Assembly (NCBI GenBank): GCA_963834715.1
Contig: CAWIDE010000022.1
Span: 496,001 to 560,000, forward strand
DNA from: CAVSUZ01 sp963834715
GTDB lineage: Bacteria; Pseudomonadota; Alphaproteobacteria; Acetobacterales; Acetobacteraceae
Direction: 5' to 3'
DNA: 64,000 bases
Shown: in pieces, positions 1 through 9,127 of the stretch
Position numbering within the stretch: the first letter of the stretch is position 1
How the letters are laid out: each line of letters begins with the position of its first letter
Notes under the pieces: generated by a model
Told to the model about the DNA's origin: nothing
Database searches by the model: none
Seen by the model: the letters and a program-made list of their open reading frames with translations, nothing else
Made by a program: the position numbers and the translations under genes

Positions 1-447
1 CGATACCGGCCGCCATGACGGCCATACCGGCCCAGTAGCGGTGATTGTTGCGGCTATCGGTGGCGTGGGCGGGACGTGTTTCGTAATAATGAAGAGCGTT
101 TTTCGCTTGGCGGCGCGGCGCACGAACGTTGGCGCGTGTCCGCCGGAGCTGGAAGCCGCACCGGTGAGCGAAAAACGTGTTGGACTAAACCGCTCCCCCG
201 ACGGGCTATGGGGGTTGAATGCCAGCAGCAGCCCTGACGGCGCCGGGACCGGGACGTTTGGGCCGCTGAACCGCCCGGGCGGGTAAGCTGTCGTGGATTG
301 GCAGTGCGGATTTCGATGGGTATCGGAGTGCTGACGGTTGCCCGGGCGCCGCCAACGTCGCTGTAGCGAGGCTCATGGCCGCAGGGTCCCGCCGCCGTCT
401 TGGCGAGTGTTCTCGGCGTCGCGGGTCTGGGACGCCGCTGCCCATCG

Positions 448-1638
448 TCAGGTGTCCGGAGCCGGCTGGCAGACCCTGGGTCGTTCGATGCAACCGATCA
501 CCACCATGGTACCGGTGAGGCAGTGCGGGCATTGGCGCAGCGACGTCCCCGTCAGCATCTCGTATCGGTTGCGGTAGTCGGCTGGCGATTCAGCCGGGGC
601 GGCCGGCGTCATGTGGAGCAGTTCCCGGCACAGCGCCAGCTTTTGCGTCCGGTGGCAGTTGCTGAGGAAACCGAAGTAGCGGATACGATGGAACCCGTCC
701 GGCAGCACATGGATCAGGAAGCGGCGGATGAACTCCCCGCCTTGCAGGCTCATGGTCTTCTGCCAGTTGCCATCCCGATAATCCTTCCAGCGGAAGCGGA
801 CCTGCTCCCCGTCGATGGAGATCAGGCGGTTGTTGGAGATGGCGACGCGATGGGTGTACCGCCCGACATAATCGAGGACCTGAGCTGGCCCTGCGAACGG
901 CCGCTTGGCATAGACCACCCACTCGGCATCGCGGACTGGCCGCAGGTAGCGGCGGAACGCCGCGGGCTCGTGCAGAGGGCGGTGTTCGGCGAAGAACTTC
1001 AGCTCGCCCATTGCGAAAGCCTTTTCCAGATGATGCAGAAACAGGCCGCGGAACATCCGTGACAGCACCCTGACCGGCAGGAAGAACCCGGAGCGGCAGG
1101 CGATCCAGCTCTGACCGTCCGGTGCGATGCCGCCGCCCGGCACCAGGCAATGCAGATGCGGGTGGTGCAGCAGGTTCTGTCCCCAGGTGTGCAGCACGGC
1201 CAGGAAGCCGATCTCGGCTCCCAAAAACTTGGGGTCAGCGGCGACGGTGCGCAGCGTCTCCGAGGCGGCCCGAAACAGAATGTCGTAGACCGCGGTCTGG
1301 TTCTGGAACCCGATGGTGGCGATCGGCTCCGGCACCGTGAACACCACGTGGAAGTACGGCACATCGAGCAATTCCGCCTGCCGGTCCGCCAGCCACTGGG
1401 CGCGGGCCAGGCCCTGGCACTTCGGGCAGTTCCGGTTGCGGCAGGAGTTGTAGGCGATGCGCTGGTGGCCACAGTCGCCGCAGCGCTCGACATGACCGCC
1501 GAGGGCGGCGGTGCGACAGCGTTCGATCGCCAGCATGGCGCGCCGCCGTGCAGAGGAGAGCGACGCGTTGTGCTGGTCACGGAAAGCTTGGCCGAAGCGG
1601 CGGAACACGTCCGCCACTTCCAGCCCGTTGCCGGCCAC
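448..1638 (-). CDS. IS91 family transposase
   Basis: A full-length (396 aa) Y2-type transposase that would nick and transfer the element by a rolling-circle-like mechanism. An N-terminal zinc ribbon is visible (CGDCG followed by CRNRNCPKC, about residues 51-75), then the HPHLHCLVPGGG metal-binding motif and YVGRYTHR with the paired catalytic tyrosines. The start is GTG, 12 bases after the stop of the upstream recombinase, so the two genes form an operon. No internal disruption is seen. Confidence 0.95.
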   Translation of the reverse strand: MAGNGLEVADVFRRFGQAFRDQHNASLSSARRRAMLAIERCRTAALGGHVERCGDCGHQRIAYNSCRNRNCPKCQGLARAQWLADRQAELLDVPYFHVVFTVPEPIATIGFQNQTAVYDILFRAASETLRTVAADPKFLGAEIGFLAVLHTWGQNLLHHPHLHCLVPGGGIAPDGQSWIACRSGFFLPVRVLSRMFRGLFLHHLEKAFAMGELKFFAEHRPLHEPAAFRRYLRPVRDAEWVVYAKRPFAGPAQVLDYVGRYTHRVAISNNRLISIDGEQVRFRWKDYRDGNWQKTMSLQGGEFIRRFLIHVLPDGFHRIRYFGFLSNCHRTQKLALCRELLHMTPAAPAESPADYRNRYEMLTGTSLRQCPHCLTGTMVVIGCIERPRVCQPAPDT

Positions 1639-1650
1639 GGCAGCGGTGCT

Positions 1651-2523
1651 TCAGGCAGGTACGAGGTCCGGGGCGGTTGGCGGGACGGTATGCAGGGACT
1701 CGAACGGACTGGTAGTGGCGCACACCCTGCTGGTCGCGATCATCAGATAGCGAGCCGTGGTGCTCAGGTTGCGATGCCCGAGCAGCAACTGGATGGTACG
1801 CAGATCGGTGCCTGCCTCCAGCAGGTGAACGGCGAAGGCGTGGCGCAGGGCATGCGGCGCGATGGGCTTGTTGATGCCGCACTGTGCGCGCACTTCCCGG
1901 CACGTGTGGTTGATGGTGAGCGGAGAAATTGGTCGGTCCGGCCGGTCGCCGGGAAACAGCCAGACGCCGGGACGAGTATGCTTCCAATAGTCCCGCAGCA
2001 GTTCGAGCAACCTCGGCGGCAGCATGACGTAGCGGTCCTTGCGACCCTTGCCCTGCGCCACCCGGATCACCATGCGCTTGCTGTCGATTGCATCCGGGGT
2101 GAGCCGGACGGCCTCCGAGATGCGCAGGCCGGTCGCATAACAGACGGTCAGGATCACGCGATGCTTCAGATTGTTGACGGTGGCCAGTAAGCGCGCCACC
2201 TCGTCCTGGCTCCTCACGATAGGCAGCCTCTTGCCTTGCTTGCCGGCGGGAATGTCGTCCTCGATCACCCAGGGGCGCTTGAGCGTGATGGTGTAGAGGA
2301 ACCGCAGGGCAGAAACCGTGACGATGATGGAACTGGCGGCGAGGCGCCGCTCATTGGCAAGGTGCAGCAAGTAGGTCCGGATCTCGGCTGGTCCGAGACG
2401 CTCGGGTGACTTGTGGAAGTGACGAGCAAACCGTCCGACCTGCTCGCGGTACACGCGTTGCGTGTTCGGGGTCAGGTTGCGGATTTGCATGTCCTCGATC
2501 ATGCGACGACGCAGCGAACTCAT
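1651..2523 (-). CDS. Tyrosine recombinase (phage-integrase family) of the IS91-like element
   Basis: A 290-aa XerC/D-like recombinase with an N-terminal SAM-like core-binding domain (residues about 5-85) and a catalytic domain containing TGLRISEAVRLT (first Arg), HALRHAFAVHLL (His-x-x-Arg), LGHRNLSTTARY (final His and the Tyr nucleophile). It directly precedes the IS91 transposase. Many proteobacterial IS91-type elements pair an integrase with the Y2 transposase, but the role of the integrase is not established by this sequence. Confidence 0.93.
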   Translation of the reverse strand: MSSLRRRMIEDMQIRNLTPNTQRVYREQVGRFARHFHKSPERLGPAEIRTYLLHLANERRLAASSIIVTVSALRFLYTITLKRPWVIEDDIPAGKQGKRLPIVRSQDEVARLLATVNNLKHRVILTVCYATGLRISEAVRLTPDAIDSKRMVIRVAQGKGRKDRYVMLPPRLLELLRDYWKHTRPGVWLFPGDRPDRPISPLTINHTCREVRAQCGINKPIAPHALRHAFAVHLLEAGTDLRTIQLLLGHRNLSTTARYLMIATSRVCATTSPFESLHTVPPTAPDLVPA

Positions 2524-3040
2524 CGGCGGCTCCTGTGCGAGATGGCCGGCGCCACATGGCGCCGCTGCATCGTCACACAGCCGCGTTGTCAGATCAGGAA
2601 GAGATGGTTACGAACGTTGGCCAGATCGGATGTTAGAAATTCAACGAACTTGGACTCAGTAGGTCACGCCTCTAAATTACCGCGAAGCGGTTTAGTCCAA
2701 TGGAGATTATCAGTCGCGATGCGCGCGAGCCAGGCGGTTATGGTGGCGCGTTTTGCCTGCGGGATTACGAGAGCGGTCCGGATCTTGAGCCAGGCGAGAG
2801 CTAGGGACCCAAGGATCCAGCCCTGGACATAAACCGCCTGATTGGTGATGGCCGGGCCGGTCATCGCACTGGTCAGCGCGAATTGAGTGAGCCAGCCCGC
2901 GGCGCACGCAGCAATCGCGGGATCGCCGTTCGTGCGCCATGCGTCAGCCATGTCGACCGCTCCCCGCGCCGCCCGGCGCAGCGGCTCCATTGCCTGCTCG
3001 TATGCGTGTTTCCGCGCCGGATCGACAACGGAGTGATGCG

Positions 3041-3048
3041 GATCGCTG
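3041..3048. repeat. Target site duplication of the IS256 element (partner at 8936-8943)
   Basis: GATCGCTG occurs directly outside both ends of the IS256 element. Removing the element and one copy restores the lyase reading frame (VRDYYSD joined to PHHSVVD). Confidence 0.9.
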
Positions 3049-3383
3049 GGTGAAGTCCTAAAGTTGCTGGGAAAAGGGTTGGGGTGCACCGTCGCCTGAT
3101 ACGGCGAATCAACGAGGTCCGGTTTGGCCCCGGCCTCAGCGAAGGAGCACCCCGATGGAGAGAATACCAGCAAGTGAGCGCACGCGCGAGCGGTTGAAGG
3201 CGTTGATGAGCGGCGAGCAGGAAGTGGCCGATAGCCGCTCGGAGCTGGTGCGGCTGGCGGCGCGACTGATCATCGAAGAGGCGCTGGAAGGCGGTAAGCG
3301 TTGCGGCGAGACCCTGCCCGATTTTCCTTGACGGCAGCCGTGCGGCGTATCAGAGGCCGGCCCATCCTCTGTGCTGGGGTGGA

Positions 3384-3713
3384 TTACGCCGGCTGCCGCT
3401 GGATGCGTTTGACGCGGTGCTTCTGGTAGGCGATAATCTCACGGGCGAGAGGCAGACGAGCATCGAAACGCAGGTGCGTGATGGAGACAAACGCGGCGTT
3501 CTTGGCCTCGTCTCCAAAATCGAGGCGGCACACAATGCCTCCCTCGTCACCGGCGTAGCTGATCCAGGTGATTGAGCAGGCGGCGGAGGTTTGGCTCGCA
3601 GCGTTCTTCGCGACGAGAGCGGCGAGCAGCTCGGGTGTGGGGCGCGCGGGCAGTGGCAGAGCCTGTTGCAGCTTCCCCATCAGGCGGTCAACCTGGGTTG
3701 GATTATCGATCAT
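3384..3713 (-). CDS. Small IS66 passenger protein of unknown function
   Basis: A 109-aa ORF between tnpC and the element end. Its ATG overlaps the tnpC stop (ATGA at 3710-3713), which indicates translational coupling. The sequence starts MIDNPTQVDRLMGKL and has a basic tail (KHRVKRIQRQ). It resembles no enzyme I can name; small accessory ORFs at this place occur in some IS66 elements. No signal peptide or membrane segment is seen. Confidence 0.6.
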   Translation of the reverse strand: MIDNPTQVDRLMGKLQQALPLPARPTPELLAALVAKNAASQTSAACSITWISYAGDEGGIVCRLDFGDEAKNAAFVSITHLRFDARLPLAREIIAYQKHRVKRIQRQPA

Positions 3714-5279
3714 GCAGCTGCCGCCAATTCCGTGAGTTCAGTCGGATGCCAATTCCACGGCAGCAGCGCCTCCAGTGCGTTCGCCTTAGTCTTGCCTGAG
3801 ACGATGCGCTCGAGCACATCAGTAAGCCAAGCCATCGGCTCGACACTATTCAGCTTGGCGGTCTCGATCAGCGTCATCGCGATGGCCCAATGCCGGGCTC
3901 CGCCGTCCGATCCGGCGAACAAGGCGTTCTTGCGTGTGAGGGTCACCGGTCTGATCGAGCGCTCGACCACGTTCGTGTCCATCTCGATCCTCCCGTCATC
4001 GAGGAATGCCACCAACCCCGGCCAGTGCCGGATCGCATAGCGCATCGCTTTCGCCAGCTCGGAGACGGCGGATATACGAGGCAGCTGCTCCTGCAACCAA
4101 GCATGCAACGCCTCCACGATCGGCCGACTTCGCGCCTGGCGCATGCGCTCCCGATGATCGGCAGAATGCCCGCGAATCTCGGCCTCGATCGTATAGAGTT
4201 CGCGAATGCGCGCCAGCACATGCCCGGCCAGCGGCGACTTCGTCGCCTGATAGAAATCGAAGAACGGCCGCCGCATATGCGCCCAGCAGAACGCCAGCTT
4301 GACCGAATCGTCGCTGCGGTCCCCGGCCAGTCGCTTGAACCCGGCGTAGCCGTCCACCTGCAGCACACCGCGAAACGCTGCCAGGTGCGCTGACGGATGC
4401 GCGCCCTTACGATCCTCGGAATATACATACGCCGCCGCCGGGTGCGTCGGACCGGACCACGGTCGGTCATCCACCGCATAGCACCACAATCGCCCGGTTT
4501 TGGTTCGGCCGCGGCCCGGATCCAGCACCGGCAATGTCGTGTCATCCGCAAAGACCTTCTCAGACGACAGCACCGTGCTGACCACCAGGTCATAAAGCGG
4601 CTTCAGCCACCAGCAGGCTCGGCCAACCCAGTTGCTCAGCGTCGAGCGATCCAGATCGATGCCCTGCCGCGCCAGCATCTTGGACTGTCGATGCAGCGGC
4701 AGCGAGTTCGCAATACTTGCTGACCAGCACATGCACCACCATGGCCTCGGTCGCCAGGCCGCCATCGATCGGGCGCTCCGGCGCTGGCGCCTGCACCACG
4801 GTTCCCTCGCACGCCCGGCAGGCGTAACGCGGCCGGCGCGTGACCCGCACCCGAAGCTGCGCGGGCACGATATCGAGCTGTTGGCTGCGCGTTTCGCCGA
4901 TCACATGCAGCGCGCCACCACAGCAGGGGCACTCGCGGTGCTCGATGTCCACCACCACCTCGTAGCGCGGCAAGTGTGCCGGCAGATCGCCGAGATTGCG
5001 CTGCGCCGGTGCCGCTCGGCGCTTCTGCTCCTTCGGCTCTGGTGCAATAGTGTCCTGTGCCGCCTGGTTCGCGGCGACCGTTTGCTCCAGATCCTCGAGC
5101 CCCAATTGCAACTGGTCATCGGTGAGTTGCTCGGAGCGGCGGCCGAACCGATGGCGCACCAGCCGATGAATGAGCAGGCGCAGCTTGTCATTCTCGGTAT
5201 CGAGCTCTCGCACGACGTCGCGCAGCATTTGCTGCAGCGTCGCGGGATCGTCAGGCAGGTTGTCCAGATCGATTCGCAC
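3710..5279 (-). pseudogene. tnpC: IS66 transposase TnpC, frameshifted
   Basis: The N-terminal half (5279 to about 4712) has the leucine-rich start and the zinc-finger region with CPCCGG and CRACEG. The C-terminal half (to 3710) has the DDE domain with VFADDTTLPVLDPG, LQVDGYAGF and MDTNVVERSIRP. The halves are in different frames and join near 4711-4716, where one extra T (TATTGCG instead of TATGCG) would restore ...VSKYANSLPLHRQSK. Together they make a normal-length TnpC of about 520 aa. Confidence 0.87.
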
Positions 5280-5342
5280 GCTGCGATTCTGAACGACGCC
5301 GCCGAATCGGTGCCAGCCGATTTTTATCGGCGACGCGGGTTT

Positions 5343-6170
5343 TTATCCCGCCAGTTCCGGTGCTCGTCGCGGCTGCGCTGCGCGCCATTCACAGCCATCC
5401 AGCAGCGCCGCCAATTGCGCGCTCGAGAGCATGATCCGGCCAGTCGTCTCGGATGACGGCCAAACAAACTGCCCATGCTCCAGCCGCTTGGTCAGCATGC
5501 ACAGGCCGGCGCCATCATGCCATATCAGCTTGATCAGTCCTGCGCGACGCCCGCGGAAGGCATACACAGCGCCATCGAACGGGTTGTCGCGCAGCGACTG
5601 CTGCACCAGCATTGCCAGCCCCACCATACCCTTGCGCATATCGGTCACGCCGCAGGCGAGATACACGCGCAGGCCGGGTGCGAGTGTGATCATCGGCCTT
5701 GCAGCATGCCCAGGAACTCGCCGCAATGCCCGATCATCTACCTGCCCATCAACGCGCACCAATATGCCGCCCGGCAGCACGATCTCGATTATTCCCAGCG
5801 GCCGGGGCGATTGCGGGATCGTTACTGGCGGGGCGGGCGGCTCAGCCGGTAGCTGGCCGGCCAGCCGCGTCGGCGCCAGCTCCACTTGCGCAAACCGTGT
5901 CGGCCGCCTCATCCGCTCCGTCGGAGCCGGCAACAGTTCTCGACGCCAGGTATAAAGCTGCCCCGTACCGATCGCGTATTTGCGCGCCACCTCGCTCGGG
6001 GTCAGTTCGGGCCCGAGGCTCTCAGCCACAATCTCGCGCTTTTGCTCCAGCGTCCAACTCCGCCGGCGCTCGCCCCGCGTGATAACCTCCACTCGGACGT
6101 TGTGTGCGCTCTTACGATCTGTCGTATGAGCGCTCTCATCAGGGCCGGATCCGTTTAGCGTCTCATCCAT
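5343..6170 (-). CDS. IS66 TnpA and TnpB fused in one reading frame
   Basis: Residues 1 to about 155 are the TnpA helix-turn-helix protein (SWTLEQKREIVAESL, YAIGTGQLYTWRRELL). From Met160 (5693) the sequence is TnpB (MITLAPGLRVYLACGVTDMRKG, then the usual FRGRRAGLIKLIWHDGAGLC core). In IS66 these are two genes. Here an extra C near 5709-5713 (GTTCCTGGG where GTTCTGGG is expected) abolishes the TnpA stop that should overlap the tnpB ATG. TnpB can still start at 5693. The fusion is most simply a one-base insertion. Confidence 0.82.
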   Translation of the reverse strand: MDETLNGSGPDESAHTTDRKSAHNVRVEVITRGERRRSWTLEQKREIVAESLGPELTPSEVARKYAIGTGQLYTWRRELLPAPTERMRRPTRFAQVELAPTRLAGQLPAEPPAPPVTIPQSPRPLGIIEIVLPGGILVRVDGQVDDRALRRVPGHAARPMITLAPGLRVYLACGVTDMRKGMVGLAMLVQQSLRDNPFDGAVYAFRGRRAGLIKLIWHDGAGLCMLTKRLEHGQFVWPSSETTGRIMLSSAQLAALLDGCEWRAAQPRRAPELAG

Positions 6171-7177
6171 GCGGCCCTTCGATCACACGAATGCCGCGCG
6201 CCGCCCATGTGGTGCCGCCGAATCGCTTACGGAAGGCGAGGCCTCGGATGCATTGGGACGCGGCTATTACGCGCGTGGTGCGGTCTCTGGCCGGGGTTAC
6301 CGGAACGGCTATCGGACGGGGCGGCTGAAGAGCGCGGAGGGATTGATTGACTATAGCGCGCCGCAGATTGCCGAGCGCACGGAGCCGTTCGGCTCGCGGA
6401 TCCGGCAGATTCTGCGCGGCCGGACGGAAGAGCTGGAGGATCTGGCGGTGGAGATGTATGCGCGCGGGCTTTCCACCCGTGACATCGAGGCCCTGTTCGC
6501 CGACGAGAGCGGGAACTCGCTGTTGAGCCGCACGGCAGTGAGTGAGATCACTGAGCGGCTGTGGGCGGAATATGAAAGCTTCGCCAGCCGGGATCTCTCC
6601 GAATTCGACCTCCTCTACCTGTTCGTCGATGGCATCGCCGAACGCCTCCACCTCGGGCAGCCGCGCGAGGCGGTGCTGGCAGCCTGGGGCGTCACAGCGG
6701 ATGGCAAAAAGGTGCTGCTGCACCTGGCTCCGGGAACCAAGGAGGACACCGCGAGCTGCAGGGAGTTCTTCCAGGACATGCGCCGGCGCGGTCTGCCCGA
6801 TCCGCTGCTGGTGGTAAGCGACGGTGCACCGGGTGCGATCCGCGCCATCGAAGAATGCTTCCCGCGCGCCCTGCGGCAACGCTGTCTCGCGCACAAGATG
6901 CGGAACTTGCAAAGCAAGGTGCCCGAGACTGTCTGGCCGGAATTTCATGCCCGCGCGCAGGCTTGCTATCAGGCCGCCTCGCCGGCATTGGCGCGGCTGC
7001 TGCGTGAGGACATCGTGACGACGTACGGCAGCGATCTGCCCGCGGCGGTGGCATGCCTCAACGACGATTTTGAGGCGTGCATCGCGCATCTTCGGTTCCC
7101 CTTGGCGCATCGACGCGTCATCCGCACCACGGATGTGTTGGACAAGCGTGTTTGTGCCTCGCGGCTTGTGGCGTCGC

Positions 7178-8419
7178 CTACCTCATCAGCCGCTTCGTGC
7201 CGGTCTTGGTTACCGTCTTCCTCTTCGTTTGGGGCCGTTCCTGCCAAGCTGCAACGAAGCGGGCATACGCGGTCTCCGCTTGTTCAACCCAGGCCCGCTC
7301 CTGCTGACGTAGCGCTTTGATGCTGTAGTCGCGAGCCAGACCAGGCGCGTTGCCGCCACGGCGTGAAACGGCTCCCGCGTTCAGCTGCATCTGTCGCTGC
7401 TTCATGGCGACCAGCGCGGGCCGGGCCCACGCATAGTCCTCCTGCTTCGTGAGCAGATGCCACGCCAGCACCGCGATCTTGCGCGCTGTGGCCACGGCAG
7501 CGACTTGCTTGCCTTTGCGGCTCTGGATGCGCAGGAAGAACGCGTGCAGTGGTCCCGGGGTCGCCGCAGCGGCCCACGCGGCCTCCACCAGCATGCCGCG
7601 CGCTTGGCTCCGACCCTGCTTGCTGATCCGTCCGTACTGGGCGGGCTTGTCGCCGCTTTGGCGAACACATGGATCCAGGCCGAGGTAACTCACCAGTCGC
7701 TCGGCAGAGGGAAAGCGCGACACGTCGCCGATCGCGGACAGGAGGCCGGCGGCGACGGACACGTTGACGCCGCCGATAGTCATGAGCCTCCGGATGCGAT
7801 CGTCACCCAGGCAAGCCGAGGCGAGTGCCCGTTCGGCCTCGGTCAGTTCCTGCGTCATCGCGTCGAGCGCCATGAGCCAGCGGTCCACGGCCGCCCTCTC
7901 GTCCTCCGCCAAACGCTGGTTGGCGAGCCACTTGCGCCCTGGCGTCATGAACAACTTGCCCTGATACGGCGGAATCAGATTGGCGTGCAGCACCGCGTGG
8001 ATGCGGTTCTTGGTCCGCGTCATGCTCTGGACGATACCGGCGCGGCGCGCGACCAGCCGACGCAGGCGCTCGGTCGCCTCGTTAGGCTGCCAGACCTCCG
8101 GCAGGTATCCCGCCGCATGCAGCCGGGCGAGTACCGCCGCGTCAATGCGGTCCGTCTTGACCTTGGCATCGGCGATTACCCGCACCTGCAGTGGGTTCGC
8201 GATGACCACTCGACCGGCATACGGCTTAAGCAACCGCACGATGGCCGTCGTGTTACCGGTGGCCTCCAGCACCACCTCGTCGTTCGGGCCGAGCGTGCGC
8301 GCGAACTCAAGGACCTTATGGTAGACCAGGTCCAATCGTCCGCGTTGGCGCAACACGCCGTCCTCCAGCTCAGCAACCTGCGCGAAGCTTCGGTGCACGT
8401 CCAATCCAATCACCCTCAT
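7178..8419 (-). CDS. IS110 family transposase (DEDD recombinase)
   Basis: A 413-aa intact protein. The start MRVIGLDVHRSFAQ gives the first Asp of the DEDD RuvC-like site, followed by VLEATGN (Glu) and VKTDRIDAAVLA (Asp residues). The C-terminal Transposase_20 domain has TIGGVNVSVAAGLL, YLGLDP and the GRISKQGRSQAR segment that includes the candidate catalytic serine. The frame is open upstream to 8791, but the family start is the ATG at 8419. It lies antisense within the interrupted IS256 gene. Confidence 0.94.
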   Translation of the reverse strand: MRVIGLDVHRSFAQVAELEDGVLRQRGRLDLVYHKVLEFARTLGPNDEVVLEATGNTTAIVRLLKPYAGRVVIANPLQVRVIADAKVKTDRIDAAVLARLHAAGYLPEVWQPNEATERLRRLVARRAGIVQSMTRTKNRIHAVLHANLIPPYQGKLFMTPGRKWLANQRLAEDERAAVDRWLMALDAMTQELTEAERALASACLGDDRIRRLMTIGGVNVSVAAGLLSAIGDVSRFPSAERLVSYLGLDPCVRQSGDKPAQYGRISKQGRSQARGMLVEAAWAAAATPGPLHAFFLRIQSRKGKQVAAVATARKIAVLAWHLLTKQEDYAWARPALVAMKQRQMQLNAGAVSRRGGNAPGLARDYSIKALRQQERAWVEQAETAYARFVAAWQERPQTKRKTVTKTGTKRLMR

Positions 8420-8657
8420 GTCCTGACCCTCGTTCTTGTTCAGGAGCAGGCGGGGCAACACGACATCTACGGATCCGCGCTCGCAGCGCACCCGGGTTGG
8501 TCGCAGGGGCGGCCAGTTACTAACGCGAGCTCGCAGCTCATGATGCGACAACGGCCTGCCCACCTTCCGTGCTCCAGGCTCCCCTGTCCCGGTCGCCCGA
8601 AGACTACGCACCCGCCCCACGGCAGGCACGACGGAAGCCAGCAACGGCATACCCGAT
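8420..8657 (-). ncRNA. Non-coding left end of IS110, candidate bridge RNA region
   Basis: IS110-group elements express a bridge RNA from the non-coding end upstream of the transposase. This 238-base interval is the only place it could lie here. The minus strand contains ACCAACC (complement of 8495-8501), which can pair over 7 bases with GGTTGGT at the insertion site, including the duplicated core (GT on this strand). Next to it is GGTGCG, identical to the other half-site. The placement is inference; no folding was computed. Confidence 0.35.
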
Positions 8658-9127
8658 ACCAACCTGCTCGAACGGCTGTTTGGTGAGGAACGGCGGCGCA
8701 CCAAGGTCATTCCGCATGCCTTCGGCGAGCGTGCTGTTCTGAAGCTGATGTATGCCGCTCTGATCCGTGCCTCCGAGCGCTGGCGCGGCATCAGGGTAAC
8801 CGAGTTCGAGCAGCGTCAGCTCAATGCCATCCGCAACGAGCTCGACCGCGCCCACGCCGAGCGCACCGCGCCTGCTATAAGCCCAAATGTCACGACAACC
8901 CCAACCCGTTTATCCAGCAAGAAGCGGACTTGACCGATCGCTGTAGTAGTCGCGTACCTGAATCACGATCGGGAGTGTGAGCGGCGGCGAGCAGGTGAAA
9001 GGGTGTGCCGGGGTTCGAGGCTCGGGAGGAGTGTCCCAGGGGCTGCGCAGCCGTGGCGGCACCGATGCGGCGGCAGGCCCGGTGAGGAGGAGGGCACGGC
9101 GGGAAAGCAAGGCTGGTCGCGGCGGAT

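Larger units (their letters stand above)
180..2700 (-). mobile_element. IS91-like element with tyrosine recombinase and Y2 transposase
   Basis: This two-gene element lies inside the alginate-lyase-like gene. Its ends are set by a perfect 15-bp inverted repeat: TTGGACTAAACCGCT at 180-194 and AGCGGTTTAGTCCAA at 2686-2700. Lyase coding sequence resumes on both sides and no target duplication is visible. IS91-family elements normally lack perfect terminal inverted repeats, so the repeat is somewhat unusual. Both element genes are intact. The 268 bases between the transposase stop and the left end contain no recognisable gene. Confidence 0.75.
3294..6230 (-). mobile_element. IS66 family element inserted in the IS256 transposase gene
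   Basis: The ends are inverted repeats, GTAAGCGTTGCGGCG on the left and the complement of GTAAGCGATTCGGCGG on the right. The 8-bp duplication GGAAGGCG (3286-3293 and 6231-6238) matches the usual IS66 target duplication. The 2,937-bp element carries tnpA-tnpB-tnpC in IS66 order on the minus strand plus one extra small ORF at the tnpC-distal end. Frameshifts in tnpA/tnpB and tnpC suggest it is no longer autonomous. Confidence 0.92.
7131..8657 (-). mobile_element. IS110 family element inserted in the IS256 transposase gene
   Basis: The element is flanked on both sides by the dinucleotide AC (7129-7130 and 8658-8659). Deleting the element with one AC restores the IS256 codons Arg-Thr-Thr-Asn-Leu-Leu-Glu, so both edges are defined. 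No terminal inverted repeats are seen, as expected for IS110. It has one transposase gene, about 47 bases after its stop and about 238 non-coding bases before its start. The long upstream non-coding end is the IS110-group layout, not the IS1111 layout. Confidence 0.85.
3155..8933 (+). pseudogene. IS256 family transposase, broken in three parts
   Basis: Part 1 (3155-3293) gives MERIPASERTRERLKALM through LIIEEALEG. Part 2 (6239-7130) gives EASDALGRGYY and carries the DDE core, including LFVDGI, VVSDGAPG and RQRCLAHKMRN. Part 3 (8658-8933) gives TNLLERLFGEERRRTKVIP through the C-terminus. Excising the IS66 element with one GGAAGGCG copy and the IS110 element with one AC dinucleotide rebuilds a single frame of about 435 codons. 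AAGGAG lies upstream of the ATG. The gene was intact until the two secondary insertions. Confidence 0.88.
3049..8935 (+). mobile_element. IS256 family element, interrupted by IS66 and IS110
   Basis: The outer element of a nest. It begins GGTGAAGTCC and ends GGACTTGACC. Imperfect inverted repeats of about 37 bases (3049-3085 and 8898-8935) share GGTTGGGGT and TTGCTGG blocks. It is flanked by an 8-bp direct duplication, GATCGCTG (3041-3048 and 8936-8943), as expected for IS256. It sits in the alginate-lyase-like gene. Without its passengers it would be about 1.4 kb, normal for the family. The element is now inactive because its transposase gene is cut twice. Confidence 0.88.

Noticed and set aside
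1150..2190. Long plus-strand ORF (346 codons) opposite the IS91-like genes
   Set aside because: It is antisense to two recognisable genes (transposase and recombinase), has no similarity to a family, and is explained by high GC.
3384..3713. Toxin or defence gene carried by the IS66 element
   Set aside because: The 109-aa product shows no toxin, nuclease or antitoxin motif and has the position of an ordinary IS66 accessory ORF.
7457..8686. 409-codon plus-strand ORF across the IS110 element
   Set aside because: It is antisense to the IS110 transposase, which has clear motifs.
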